Shown here: piece after piece, positions 7,038 to 13,919 of the stretch | How positions within the stretch are numbered: position 1 is the first letter of the stretch | How the letters are laid out: each line of letters opens with the position of its first letter | NCBI GenBank assembly: GCA_903856555.1 | Contig: CAIOCC010000185.1 | Span: forward strand, 1 to 13,919 | From: an uncultured Bacteroidota bacterium | GTDB lineage: Bacteria > Bacteroidota > Bacteroidia > UBA7662 | Direction of reading: 5' to 3' | Length of the DNA stretch: 13,919 bases | The notes under the pieces: model-generated | The model's database searches: none | What the model was told of the DNA's origin: nothing | The model's input: only the letters and a program-made list of their open reading frames with translations | Made by a program: the position numbers and the translations under genes

Positions 7038-7487
7038 ATGTCCCATAACGACCCCGATCCCACTGCCTCTTCCGATCCTCATGATTCGAATTCGGTGCGA
7101 TGGGGCCTATCGGAGGTACCCATGCACGTTGGATCGGCCATGATTCGTCCGGAGGACCGGGGAAAAATCAAGGCTGTGGCACTCCAAAGTGCACAGAATC
7201 AGGCTCAGCAACAAATGGCCATGCTCAAGCGTCAAGCCGAGGCCCTCATGGAAGAAGCCCGACGCATCGAGGAAAGGCTTCGCTTATCGGCTCAAATTTT
7301 TGAGGCCGATGTGAATTTTACGCCGGTCGTGGGCCAAATCTATCACCTCTACAACCGGGAAAGTGGAAGCAAATTTCTCTCCTTGATTGGTCCTCGTCAA
7401 TGGGGTGAGCGATCCAAGCCCTTGAAACATTTGGGCACCTTTCGGTATTTAGCCGATTCGACCTGGGAACCATTTCCCGCGGTATGA
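7038..7487 (+). CDS. DUF2452 domain protein
   Basis: The 149-residue protein resembles the DUF2452 family, whose function is unknown. After a polar, Asp/Ser-rich N-terminus (1-18) comes the family-like VPMHVGSAMIRPEDRGKIKA segment (27-46), a long Gln/Glu/Arg-rich helix likely to form a coiled coil (about 47-88), and the conserved-looking C-terminal half with FTPVVGQIYHLY (94-105), KFLSLIGPRQWG (112-123) and FRYLADSTWEP (135-145). There is no signal peptide or TM segment, so it is probably cytosolic. ATG 7038 is used; an ATG at 7022 inside the repeat reaches a stop after eight codons. It stands alone, divergent from rpoD, with a hairpin after its stop. Confidence 0.82.
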   Translation: MSHNDPDPTASSDPHDSNSVRWGLSEVPMHVGSAMIRPEDRGKIKAVALQSAQNQAQQQMAMLKRQAEALMEEARRIEERLRLSAQIFEADVNFTPVVGQIYHLYNRESGSKFLSLIGPRQWGERSKPLKHLGTFRYLADSTWEPFPAV

Positions 7488-7495
7488 GCTGACCT

Positions 7496-7526
7496 CGGCC
7501 CTCTTGGGGCCGGATCTGTTTTTTTT
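7496..7526 (+). terminator. probable terminator of the DUF2452 gene
   Basis: CGGCCC (7496-7501) pairs with GGGCCG (7507-7512) around a 5-base loop and is followed, after GATCTG, by eight T (7519-7526). The stem is strong, but the 6-base gap before the T run is longer than usual. Confidence 0.55.
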
Positions 7527-7582
7527 AAACTACTAATTAGGTTCCAAAAACGGACAACACCGTTTAGTCATCCCTAAGTCCC

Positions 7583-7622
7583 AAAAGCAAACACCCCTGC
7601 AAGTTGCCTTGCAAGGGTGTTT
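7583..7622 (-). terminator. strong terminator of the surface-protein operon
   Basis: Bases 7589-7603 and 7608-7622 form a 15-bp stem with one mismatch and a 4-base loop. On the minus strand GC and TTTT follow. It lies 40 bases past the stop of the small VPIDGG protein and faces the terminator of the DUF2452 gene. The plus-strand side lacks a T run, so it acts mainly for the minus strand. Confidence 0.75.
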
Positions 7623-7662
7623 AGGAATCTATTGGAACGATTCGTCCGTCAGATGTTGAGTT

Positions 7663-7887
7663 TTAGACGGTTTCTTCTTCGTTGTTGGCTTCCTCGTTGT
7701 TTTTTGAGGAGGCCTTCTTGAGTCCCAACCCGAGGGCAGCAGCCGCCAAAATGCTTAATCCTCCGTCAATGGGTACTGCGGCAGGAGGAGGAGGAGGAGG
7801 AGGAACAGGGGTAGGGGCCTGGGCCATTAGAGAACCTGCGATCAGTACGCAGACCAGGGTAAGGCAAAAGGAAAGGGTGGTTTTCAT
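7663..7887 (-). CDS. small secreted PID-CTERM-type protein
   Basis: The 74-residue product has a signal peptide (about 1-23, hydrophobic, ending LMAQ/A), a short proline linker with seven consecutive Pro (29-35), the motif VPIDGG (38-43), a hydrophobic segment LSILAAAALGLGL (44-56), two lysines, and a polar acidic tail ending EETV. VPIDGGLSxLAAA-G followed by basic residues is the pattern I recall as the PID-CTERM putative sorting signal of Bacteroidetes; the processing enzyme is not known to me. The mature protein would be little more than the Pro linker plus the tail. ATG 7887 was chosen because the signal peptide follows at once; the upstream frame extends into the neighbouring gene. It starts 19 bp after the cohesin-like gene's stop and a strong terminator follows, so it is the last gene of the operon. 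Confidence 0.75.
   Translation of the reverse strand: MKTTLSFCLTLVCVLIAGSLMAQAPTPVPPPPPPPAAVPIDGGLSILAAAALGLGLKKASSKNNEEANNEEETV
7783..7803. repeat. in-frame trinucleotide repeat, (AGG)7
   Basis: Seven perfect AGG units on the plus strand (CCT on the coding strand) encode the seven consecutive prolines of the small VPIDGG protein. Slippage by whole units would keep the frame and change only linker length. Confidence 0.9.
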
Positions 7888-7906
7888 GGCTGTAGACTTG
7901 GTAGGA

Positions 7907-10900
7907 TTAAGGATTGACAAAACGTAGGGTCTCGTTGCGCAAGTTGGTTTGAATCCTTGCGAAATATACGCCTTTGCTAAGATTGCTGGGCAATGCAAAT
8001 TCAGATTGTCCGCTTTCGCCTTTTACTTTTCCAATGGTTTTGCCGGTTAGGTCAACCAGGTCCATGGTCCTTACTTCTTCGTTGGACTCTAGGCCCTTTA
8101 GCTGCAGGCTTCCGTTGCTAGGGATGACGTACAATTTGTTGAAGTTGGTTTCACGAACCGATGCAGCGAGGCCGTATCCGGTCCAAAATTCGAAACGGTT
8201 GGTAAATACACCGGCCTGGTTGTTGGCAAAGGTGTAGGAGGCCTGACGCAGATTGTGACGTTGACCGGTTTGATTGTCAAGTAGCATGATGTCCAGGAGG
8301 GGATCCACGCCTTGGGTTTGGGCCAAACGAATGGTATGCAAACCGGTGAAGGCAGCGTCGTAGCCAAGATTAAACTTCTCAATGGCTTGGGTTCTGCTAC
8401 CCTGCGCCTGAATGCAATAGGCTTGGTTATTGAGTAGGGAATAAAGTGCCAGAGTAGGATTCCCCTTAGCTTTCACCCCATCTTGTCCTGCATCGTATCC
8501 GGCCGTTGCTGCCGAACTGTGAGCGAGCAATACTTGGTTGAATGTATTGAAAGGACCGTCGAGATTAACCCAGAACTTTTCACCGGGAGTGCTGCGGAAA
8601 ACGGTGGCATCGGATGTACTCCTTTGGGCATTATTAAAGGCTACCGAGTTGAGGTTCGAATTGGCCTCTGGGACCTTTACGAAGAATCCCTGGGCCGGGC
8701 TGATTAATCCATTAGGGATTCCACCGCCCTGAGAACCGGCCACACCGCCCGTTGTATTCCAGGAAGCATAGTCACCATTCATAGTTAGGGGAATGGTATT
8801 CGTCCAAACTGTACTTCTTACCTGGCTCCAGAACCAAACTTGCTGGAATAGGTTGGGGTTGTCGTTCAAGAAAGTACTTGCTGATATGGCGGAAGGGTAG
8901 GGGTTGCCGACCAGGTTCCACCCTTTGGTGGAATCAGTGGCCCCGGTGGGGATACCCTGAGCGCCGCTAATGGTTGTATTGACAGTCCCGTTGTTGAATT
9001 TGTTTCCGCTGGAGTTGGCGGTGAAGGTGACTTCTCCGTTTGGAGTACCTGTTGAAGAATACCCGATTCCGTTGCCCATGGTCGTGCTCGTATTAACACG
9101 TACCCAGCCCGTTGAGGCATTGTAGGTATAGTGGTTACGGGTATCGGTGGCGCCCAACATTCCAATGGTAGCCCCTTCAACCGGTGAACTCATGTAATTG
9201 TAGATGGTATCGTTGCTATTACCTGTACTACGGATCAGACGGTAGGTACCGTTGCCGGTGATGGTTGAACCAGTTCCCTGAACCAAGGCGCCCTGATGTG
9301 CCACACTGAGGGTACCGCTATTGTTGATGGCTCCGCTCACGTCGAGGGATTGATTGGTTGCAATGTTGACGGTGGCTCCGCTGTTGATGGTGATATTACC
9401 AACCGAACGATCATCGCTGACGGTTACGGTCCCTGAAGAGATGATAACATCGGCGCCAGCACTTGGTACGGAATTCGTGGACCAGTTTCCGCTGGAGGAC
9501 CAGTTCCCGATACCAGACCAGGTTGGAGTTCCAAGGGTTACCGTAATCGTCACACTGGCTGTTCCAGAACAGCCGTTCGCATCGGTGCCGGTCACCGTAT
9601 AGGTAAACGAACCATCGGCTGAAGGTGTAAATACGGGAGAGGCTACGGATGCATTGCTCAGGTTGGTTGAAGGACTCCAAGAATAAGACGAAAGTCCTGC
9701 GGTTGCGTTCAGTGTTACCGTGTTACCTAGGGTGATGCTGGTTCCTGGGTTTGGACTAATCGAAACCGATGGATTGTTGTTAATAGTCACTGTCACAGCA
9801 CTCGAAACGGCTGAACAGCCAGATTCAGTTACTGCAACCGTATAGGAACCGCTAGTGCTTGCTGTAAGCGTGGCATTGGTGGCCCCGTTAATATCGGTTC
9901 CGTTTCTTTTCCACTGGAAGGTTAATCCTGTTCCGGTGTTTGCGTTGATGGTAACCGAATTACCCTGACACACCGTCGTAGCACCACTAGCAGTTGCCGT
10001 GGCTGTAACGGTCGTCACACTGAGGTTAAGAGTAATTGTCGAATCGCAACCATTGGCCGCAGACATAGTCCGCGTATAGGTGCCCGCTGCATTTTTGAAT
10101 TCAGATCCGAAAGCGATGGAATCCCCTTGGCAAATCGTCGCACTGTAGGAGGAGGTAACGGTTGGCTTCACAACGGCATCCACCTGGTCGGTGGTGGTAA
10201 CGCTACCGATGGTCACCGAATAGGTTAAGGTGTAGGTACCAGCGCCTAGGCCTACTGGATTAAAGGATGATCCAGAGACACCGGTTCCACTCCAAGTTCC
10301 ACCAGCTGGGCTTCCGCTTAGACTTACACTGCTGCTGTTATTGCCGCTCTCACAGGTAGAGAAATCAGTCCCTGCATTGACCGATAAAGTCGAAACAACG
10401 ATATCGAGGGTGCTTGACGTGTTTTGACAGGTTGAAGCGGCTGTACCTGTGTATTGAAAGGTATAGGTGCCAGCGCTGCTTGGCGTGAATAGAGGATTTT
10501 GAGCTGTTGTACTGCTTAATTGACCTGCAGCAGTTGACGGACCTGCGGTTATGGTCCAAGCATAAGAGTTCATACCCGCTGATCCAAAAAGGCTGGTGGT
10601 ATCCCCCAAATAGATGGTGTTATTCCTGGCAGCAATGGCGGTGGTTGGAAGTGGATTTACCGACAGGGTGAGGGTAATAACCGAATCGCAACTATTGGCA
10701 GATGCAATGGTGCGGGTATACGTGTTCGCTGTAGTCAAACTCTGGCTACCAAAAGTATAGGATGCGCCTTGGCAAATAGATGCACTGATGTTTGCGGAGG
10801 CATTGGCCTTGACCACAGCGTTGACAGTTTCGGTATAATCAACCGACTGCAGGGTGTAGGTATAGGTCAAGGTGTAAGTGCCTACTGAAAGACCTGTTGA

Positions 10901-12601
10901 TACGAAGTTGTTACCAGTAACTCCTGTTCCTGACCAAACACCTGTTCCACCGCTTGCACCTGTTACGCTTACAACCGTGCTGAGGTCAAAGGTGCTTCCC
11001 TGACAAACGGAAACGGGATTGATGGTGATGGTGGGGGCCGCATTCACCGTAATGTTCACAGTGGATGTTGCTTCGCAATTGGAGGCATTTGTTGCGGTGA
11101 GTGTAAGCGTATAGTTTCCTGCAGATGCAGGCGTGAAAACCGGTGACGCGGTGTTGGTCGATGACAATTGTACGTTGTTACCACCTGAAACAGACCAGGA
11201 ATAGCCTAAACCTGCGTCGCTGGTAGTAACACCCAGGTTGGCCGTACCGCCACCGAGGTAAATCGTATTCTGTGACGTTGTGGCGGTTACGCTAGGTAGG
11301 GCGTTAATGCTGATGTTCGCACTGCTACCCATTGTGGCGGAACATCCGCTCGCATTGCTGGCAGAAATTGTATAGTTTCCAATGGTCGTAAGATTTGAAA
11401 AAGTCAATCCAGAACCAGTACCTGTTGTGGTGGTGCCAGTTGAAACCCCACCCCTAAGCAAGGTATAGGTAACACCTGCTTCAGAACCTGACAGAGTTAC
11501 TGACACGCCAGTTCCACCTGCACAATAGCCTCCTCCGCCATTCACGATGAAATTGGATGGATTGTTATTAACAGTTATAGAGTTGCTCAAGGTCGAACCT
11601 TGGGCATTGGCTAAGCAACCTGAGGATGAGCTTAGCGATACCGAAACAACGGTTGGGTTGGTGGTAGGGCTCAGGGTAAGCGTGCTTCCAGTGCTGCTGT
11701 TATCAACGGTACCGTTAACAGTCCATGTATAAACAGGGTTATCAGCAGGGCTATTTAATGCTGCACTAAATGTCACGGAACCTCCACGACAAACCGCATT
11801 GGAAGTTGCATTGTTGGAAAGGGTTACGGTCCGGAATTGGTTTTCCAAGACATTCAATTTCCTTGCACAACTCAGAATGGTTCCGTTTGTACCAGTTACA
11901 AGACACTGAATGTATTTGCGGTCATCGTTAAGGCTCAAACCGGTCCTGGTGTAACTACTAGCTGTAGCGCCCGAAATATTAACAAAAGAGGTCCCAAACG
12001 TATCTGCGCTAATTTGCCATTGGTAGCTAGTTGCGGTCGTTGGGGTTAAAGCGAAGGTGGCAGATGCATTTTCGCATCCACTTACGGCGGTACACAACGA
12101 TGTAAATGAGGCACCGGATCCAGCTACGTTGATGATGCCGTTGGTAAACGTGCCAAGGGGTAGTGTAGATCCCAAGGCATCACTAAAAGAAGTTGCATTT
12201 GGATCAGTGTCCCAAATCACCGAAGAAGGTGTACCGGTGAAGTTCAAGGCCAACTTTACGAGTGGTACCGTACCGTTTAAATTAAAACCAGCTCCGACCG
12301 AAAGATCAGTGTAGTTAATTGTAACCGTGTTACCGCTTACGCTTATGGATAAGTCAGCATTTCGACCACTTCCAGAAAGGACGGTTCCGGTTGTATCCAA
12401 ATCTACTGTGCTGAGGGATGAAGCTGCGTTGAGCGTCATTTTTAAAGAGAATCCCCCTACGTCGTTAAAGCCAGAGGCTGTAACAGGTACCGATATTGAG
12501 CCCGTTGTGTAGGTTGTCGATGGCACCGATAAAGTGCCTTGGGCATGTCCTTGTACCGCGATAAGGACCAGTGCCAGCAGAGAGAAGATGATTTTTTTCA
12601 T
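7907..12601 (-). CDS. giant secreted cohesin-like/Ig/PKD-module protein with T9SS C-terminal sorting domain
   Basis: 1564 residues. Signal peptide 1-20 (MKKIIFSLL...GHA). Residues 22-160 look like a cohesin domain: alternating strands, the FNDVGGFSLKMTL segment, and VKLALNFTG. Then come Ig-like modules (about 163-250, 258-345), a GGYCAGG module (346-433), a PKD-like domain (434-520), a two-part module with CQG motifs (521-648), PKD 2 (649-736), a second copy of the two-part module (738-862), an Ig-like module (863-940) and PKD 3 (941-1021). Residues 1025-1100 form a TWSGIGNWSSSGNW region leading into beta-helix-like repeats; 1115-1330 include GWNLVGNPYPSAI (1227-1239); a T9SS type A-like tail occupies about 1485-1564 (LVDLTGKTIG, LSKGVYFARI). 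Probably exported by Sec, then T9SS, to the surface. Ser/Thr/Asn/Gly-rich, with paired cysteines. No catalytic domain was recognised. The role (adhesion or scaffold) is inferred. Confidence 0.9.
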   Translation of the reverse strand: MKKIIFSLLALVLIAVQGHAQGTLSVPSTTYTTGSISVPVTASGFNDVGGFSLKMTLNAASSLSTVDLDTTGTVLSGSGRNADLSISVSGNTVTINYTDLSVGAGFNLNGTVPLVKLALNFTGTPSSVIWDTDPNATSFSDALGSTLPLGTFTNGIINVAGSGASFTSLCTAVSGCENASATFALTPTTATSYQWQISADTFGTSFVNISGATASSYTRTGLSLNDDRKYIQCLVTGTNGTILSCARKLNVLENQFRTVTLSNNATSNAVCRGGSVTFSAALNSPADNPVYTWTVNGTVDNSSTGSTLTLSPTTNPTVVSVSLSSSSGCLANAQGSTLSNSITVNNNPSNFIVNGGGGYCAGGTGVSVTLSGSEAGVTYTLLRGGVSTGTTTTGTGSGLTFSNLTTIGNYTISASNASGCSATMGSSANISINALPSVTATTSQNTIYLGGGTANLGVTTSDAGLGYSWSVSGGNNVQLSSTNTASPVFTPASAGNYTLTLTATNASNCEATSTVNITVNAAPTITINPVSVCQGSTFDLSTVVSVTGASGGTGVWSGTGVTGNNFVSTGLSVGTYTLTYTYTLQSVDYTETVNAVVKANASANISASICQGASYTFGSQSLTTANTYTRTIASANSCDSVITLTLSVNPLPTTAIAARNNTIYLGDTTSLFGSAGMNSYAWTITAGPSTAAGQLSSTTAQNPLFTPSSAGTYTFQYTGTAASTCQNTSSTLDIVVSTLSVNAGTDFSTCESGNNSSSVSLSGSPAGGTWSGTGVSGSSFNPVGLGAGTYTLTYSVTIGSVTTTDQVDAVVKPTVTSSYSATICQGDSIAFGSEFKNAAGTYTRTMSAANGCDSTITLNLSVTTVTATATASGATTVCQGNSVTINANTGTGLTFQWKRNGTDINGATNATLTASTSGSYTVAVTESGCSAVSSAVTVTINNNPSVSISPNPGTSITLGNTVTLNATAGLSSYSWSPSTNLSNASVASPVFTPSADGSFTYTVTGTDANGCSGTASVTITVTLGTPTWSGIGNWSSSGNWSTNSVPSAGADVIISSGTVTVSDDRSVGNITINSGATVNIATNQSLDVSGAINNSGTLSVAHQGALVQGTGSTITGNGTYRLIRSTGNSNDTIYNYMSSPVEGATIGMLGATDTRNHYTYNASTGWVRVNTSTTMGNGIGYSSTGTPNGEVTFTANSSGNKFNNGTVNTTISGAQGIPTGATDSTKGWNLVGNPYPSAISASTFLNDNPNLFQQVWFWSQVRSTVWTNTIPLTMNGDYASWNTTGGVAGSQGGGIPNGLISPAQGFFVKVPEANSNLNSVAFNNAQRSTSDATVFRSTPGEKFWVNLDGPFNTFNQVLLAHSSAATAGYDAGQDGVKAKGNPTLALYSLLNNQAYCIQAQGSRTQAIEKFNLGYDAAFTGLHTIRLAQTQGVDPLLDIMLLDNQTGQRHNLRQASYTFANNQAGVFTNRFEFWTGYGLAASVRETNFNKLYVIPSNGSLQLKGLESNEEVRTMDLVDLTGKTIGKVKGESGQSEFALPSNLSKGVYFARIQTNLRNETLRFVNP
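10016..11041 (-). repeat. duplicated two-part module within the giant secreted protein
   Basis: Residues 521-648 (bases 10658-11041) and 738-862 (bases 10016-10390) are diverged copies of one composite unit. Part A holds W-SGTGV followed by GL-GTYTLTY; part B holds S-ICQG-S--FGS, -TYTRT--AN-CDS-ITL-LSV. PKD 2 separates them. At DNA level the copies are clearly related but diverged, so this is an old duplication, not recent slippage. Confidence 0.8.
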
Positions 12602-12618
12602 AGCATCGGAAAGTTAAG

Positions 12619-12626
12619 CAAACTTA
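12619..12626 (-). promoter_or_regulatory. internal -7 element before the cohesin-like gene
   Basis: On the minus strand TAAGTTTG matches TAnnTTTG exactly, ending 17 bases before ATG 12601, in the 36-bp gap after the dockerin-like gene. An A/T-rich stretch (12629-12651) lies upstream, but no -33 TTTG. It could allow transcription of the two downstream genes independently of the first. Confidence 0.4.
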
Positions 12627-12637
12627 GGGGTTAAATA

Positions 12638-13919
12638 TTAATTTTTAATTATGAAGGGAAGGGTTCGGCTCTGAACCTCACCATTGAGCGATTTAACTCT
12701 CATATGGCATGTATAAGTGCCAGGGCTGTAGTTTCCTAGGAACAATTCCACGCTTTGTCCTTGTGAAATAGTAGGATTCAAAGGCAGGGATTCCATGCCA
12801 ACAATTCGGCCTACTGCATCAAAGATTTGGATTTCAGCTAGTCCATTCCAAGAGGAAAGGAAGGATAGGTGAACGCCTTCGTTTTTGGTGGCTGGATTGG
12901 GATAGATACGTGCTTCCAAATCCTTTGAATTGGACAATTGAGGTAGGCTGATTCTAGGTTGGAGATAACTTGCCGCAAACGCATCGTTAAATTCAACATC
13001 GGTCATGGTTGGATCTACGATGGGGTCTTTCCATGTGCCAGCATCTTCCTTGACAAGGTTTAGATGAACGATAGGGTCGCTGATTAGAACGTTTACGGGA
13101 ACTCCACTTTCAGCGAACCAAAGCATGGTGACTTGATTGCCGCGTTGGTTAATGAGTACAGGACTTTCATCTCCGTTCATTTGAGCACTTTCGACGCGGT
13201 AGCCATCCCGCAAACGGAAAGTCATCTGCCAAGAAGCCAGGTCCATAACTTGACCGGAACGGATAGGATAACTCATTCGTACACCAGCTTCGCTCTTAAC
13301 AAGACCAGACTTTTCGGCCTCTACAATGGAATTCAGACGTAAAGCAGGGGAGAATGTACCATTCACATCACCGTAACTAACGGTGCTCAAATCTAGAGAG
13401 ACATCGTTTCCGTTAATGACGACGGTTGATGCATTGGCAGGTACAGCCCAAATCCGTTGCGGTGAGGCCAATTCAAAGCTGAAATTGTTGGTGCTTAGAC
13501 TACCCGCCTTGCGTTGCGCGGCTTGGGCGTCTTGAATGGTGATGGAGTCCACGCCAGCTGTTGCTGATAATCCGTTGCTGGTTGAAACGTCAGCGGCCCT
13601 TAAGCGCAGTTGGGCTGATGCCGTTGCGAGCGCAAGTGGTGAGGTGCTCCTATTCAAGCGGTAGCTATTGATCAAGGTTACGTCTGCGGAGGTAATACCC
13701 CCTGCGGATTTGCGAATCGTATCCACACTCACTGAGTAAGTTCCGTCAGGCAGATTGGGGAAGAAATAACCACCTTGGCTATTGACTTCGGCTGTTGTAA
13801 CCTGGTTTTGAGCATCCACCAAACGGATGCGGGCATCGTTTACAGGACTTGCATTCGCATTATCGTAACGAAGGGTACCGCTTAGGGTTTTGCCTTGGAG
13901 AGCCGGATCGATGTTGACC
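12638..13919 (-). CDS. secreted dockerin-like T9SS protein, 5'-truncated by window edge
   Basis: The frame is open to the window end, so 426 C-terminal residues are seen and the start is outside; the TTG at 13822 is mid-domain. Numbered from the first whole codon: a carboxypeptidase-regulatory/SdrD-like beta domain (about 12-65; LSGTLRYDN ... GGYFFPNLPDGTYSVSV), then two half-motifs like a dockerin. The first, GGITSADVTLINSYRLN, is at 73-89. The second, LRAADVSTSNG ... VDSITIQDAQAAQRKAGSL, is at about 106-141. Next are NNFSFE and SYGDVNG (about 181-187), a cohesin-like or filler beta region, and a T9SS type A sorting domain (about 333-426; ARIYPNPA, IFDAVGRIV, PGTYTCHMRV). This order is typical of large T9SS surface proteins of Bacteroidetes. 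It is the first visible gene of the minus-strand operon, 36 bp ahead of the cohesin-like gene. Calcium-loop acidic residues are incomplete, so dockerin function is uncertain. Confidence 0.85.
   Translation of the reverse strand, partial: VNIDPALQGKTLSGTLRYDNANASPVNDARIRLVDAQNQVTTAEVNSQGGYFFPNLPDGTYSVSVDTIRKSAGGITSADVTLINSYRLNRSTSPLALATASAQLRLRAADVSTSNGLSATAGVDSITIQDAQAAQRKAGSLSTNNFSFELASPQRIWAVPANASTVVINGNDVSLDLSTVSYGDVNGTFSPALRLNSIVEAEKSGLVKSEAGVRMSYPIRSGQVMDLASWQMTFRLRDGYRVESAQMNGDESPVLINQRGNQVTMLWFAESGVPVNVLISDPIVHLNLVKEDAGTWKDPIVDPTMTDVEFNDAFAASYLQPRISLPQLSNSKDLEARIYPNPATKNEGVHLSFLSSWNGLAEIQIFDAVGRIVGMESLPLNPTISQGQSVELFLGNYSPGTYTCHMRVKSLNGEVQSRTLPFIIKN

Noticed and set aside
7663..7998. 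111-codon version of the small VPIDGG protein
   Set aside because: The upstream part overlaps the 3' end of the cohesin-like gene; a proper signal peptide begins at ATG 7887.
12638..13822. Complete gene starting at 13822
   Set aside because: The codon is TTG inside a beta domain, and the frame continues open with matching domain sequence to the window end, so the gene is truncated by the window.

Overview
The window comes from a Bacteroidota (Bacteroidetes) chromosome of roughly 50% GC. Four things point there. The primary sigma factor is of the short Bacteroidetes type, beginning MRQLKITKSITN. Matches to the phylum's -7 promoter element (TAnnTTTG) sit just upstream of several genes, and no obvious Shine-Dalgarno sites were noticed. 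Two large secreted proteins end in type IX secretion (T9SS) sorting domains. A small protein carries a VPIDGG sorting-type tail. I cannot name the genus.

Region 1 (1-7487) is a set of housekeeping and metabolic genes on both strands. The 3' part of a GH92 alpha-mannosidase with appended C-terminal domains converges on pdxH (pyridoxamine 5'-phosphate oxidase). Divergent from pdxH, an overlapping pair encodes a YqgE/AlgH-family protein and the ApbE flavin transferase, a lipoprotein. ApbE overlaps tail to tail with a 68-residue, one-TM, four-cysteine protein resembling NqrM. ApbE and NqrM both serve maturation of the Na+-pumping NADH:quinone reductase. A G/C-rich minisatellite of five 15-16 bp units then precedes mazG (nucleoside triphosphate pyrophosphohydrolase). 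mazG converges on the primary sigma factor gene, and a DUF2452-family gene lies divergent from that.

Region 2 (7488-7662) is intergenic and holds two terminator-like hairpins facing each other, which separates the two halves of the window.

Region 3 (7663-13919) is a minus-strand cell-surface cluster, in transcription order. First is a truncated T9SS protein with a carboxypeptidase-regulatory/SdrD-like beta domain and degenerate dockerin-like motifs. After 36 bp comes a 1564-residue secreted protein with an N-terminal cohesin-like domain, a long array of Ig/PKD-like modules and a T9SS tail. After 19 bp comes a 74-residue polyproline protein ending in VPIDGG, a TM segment and an acidic tail. 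A strong terminator follows. A cohesin-like domain beside a dockerin-like domain, with a small separately sorted protein in the same transcription unit, is the most interesting arrangement here and could be a self-assembling surface complex.
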